DNA of 6,281 nucleotides from assembly GCA_028817685.1 (NCBI GenBank), contig JAPPPC010000159.1:1-6281 (forward strand). Direction: 5' to 3'. This DNA comes from Rhodospirillaceae bacterium (GTDB lineage: Bacteria; Pseudomonadota; Alphaproteobacteria; UBA8366; GCA-2717185). Positions within the stretch are counted from its first letter, which is position 1. Each line of letters starts with the position of its first letter. Position numbers and translations under genes: made by a program. The notes beneath the pieces are model-generated. The model was given only the letters and a program-made list of their open reading frames with translations, ran no database searches and was not told where the DNA came from. Positions 6,072 through 6,281 of this stretch are shown here, one piece after another.

Positions 6072-6281
6072 ACCACCGGGAACACCTCATCGATCAGGCG
6101 CTGGGTTTGCGACATCATCTCGTCGTCGTTGTTCGCGATGGGCCGCATGACGAACTTGAAGGCGCCGGCGGCGACGAATTCGCGCAGCTTCGCGATCACG
6201 TCCTCGGTGTCGCCGATGGCGAAATAATGGTTGGGGTCGCGGTCCTTGAGCCCGGGCCGCTTGCGGAAGGCCTCGATCTGA
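6035..6281 (-). CDS. C-terminal part of a luciferase-like (LLM) flavin-dependent oxidoreductase
   Basis: On the - strand an open frame enters at the window edge and runs 81 complete codons to a TAG at 6037-6035. The protein reads HYFAIGDTEDVIAKLREF, then VAAGAFKFVMRPIANND and LIDEVFPVVYD. That is the usual end of bacterial-luciferase-type monooxygenases: a helix with a GDTED-like segment, a barrel strand with FVMRP and a last helix. These enzymes use reduced FMN or F420 to oxidise or reduce small organic molecules; which cofactor cannot be told from this piece. The N-terminal three quarters lie beyond the window. The last codons, encoding a GFEASAAS tail, overlap the amidohydrolase 3' end by 37 bp, tail to tail. 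The overlap would disappear only if the real stop were elsewhere, and none occurs earlier in this frame. Confidence 0.8.
   Translation of the reverse strand, partial: QIEAFRKRPGLKDRDPNHYFAIGDTEDVIAKLREFVAAGAFKFVMRPIANNDDEMMSQTQRLIDEVFPVVYDKGFEASAAS

Overview
The base composition (GC-rich, with G/C-ending codons throughout the main genes) and the protein sequences suggest a proteobacterium, most likely an alphaproteobacterium of the Rhodospirillales/Rhizobiales type. This is judged by eye from protein style, not from a search. All intact complete genes read on the + strand. One partial gene enters from the right on the - strand.

Layout. (1) 1-121: no supported gene. It holds an 11-bp direct repeat and a degenerate FNR-like half-site motif. 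(2) About 122-535: the 3' remnant of a WecC-type UDP-N-acetyl-D-mannosamine dehydrogenase. It lacks its first two domains, has no usable start and probably carries a frameshift near 160, so I call it a pseudogene. (3) 604-930: a short DksA/TraR-type C4 zinc-finger protein with a possible promoter just upstream. (4) 989-6071: four co-directional genes: an esterase-713-like alpha/beta hydrolase, a threonine-synthase-like PLP enzyme (4-bp ATGA overlap), an MFS transporter (13-nt gap, GTG start) and a large YtcJ-type amidohydrolase (52-nt gap). (5) 6035-6281: the C-terminus of a luciferase-like flavin-dependent oxidoreductase on the - strand. Its tail overlaps the amidohydrolase tail by 37 bp.

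How the genes may work together. The four-gene block has the make-up of a small-molecule catabolic or scavenging operon. The MFS protein could import a substrate, the cytoplasmic esterase and amidohydrolase could cleave ester and C-N bonds, and the fold-type-II PLP enzyme could act on a released amino-acid-like piece (elimination, deamination or replacement). The convergent flavin monooxygenase fits the same theme but is transcribed separately. The substrate cannot be read from the sequence. I see no CRISPR array, tRNA, rRNA, intact insertion sequence or phage gene. The most unusual point is the amidohydrolase, which appears to lack two of the usual metal-site residues of its superfamily.
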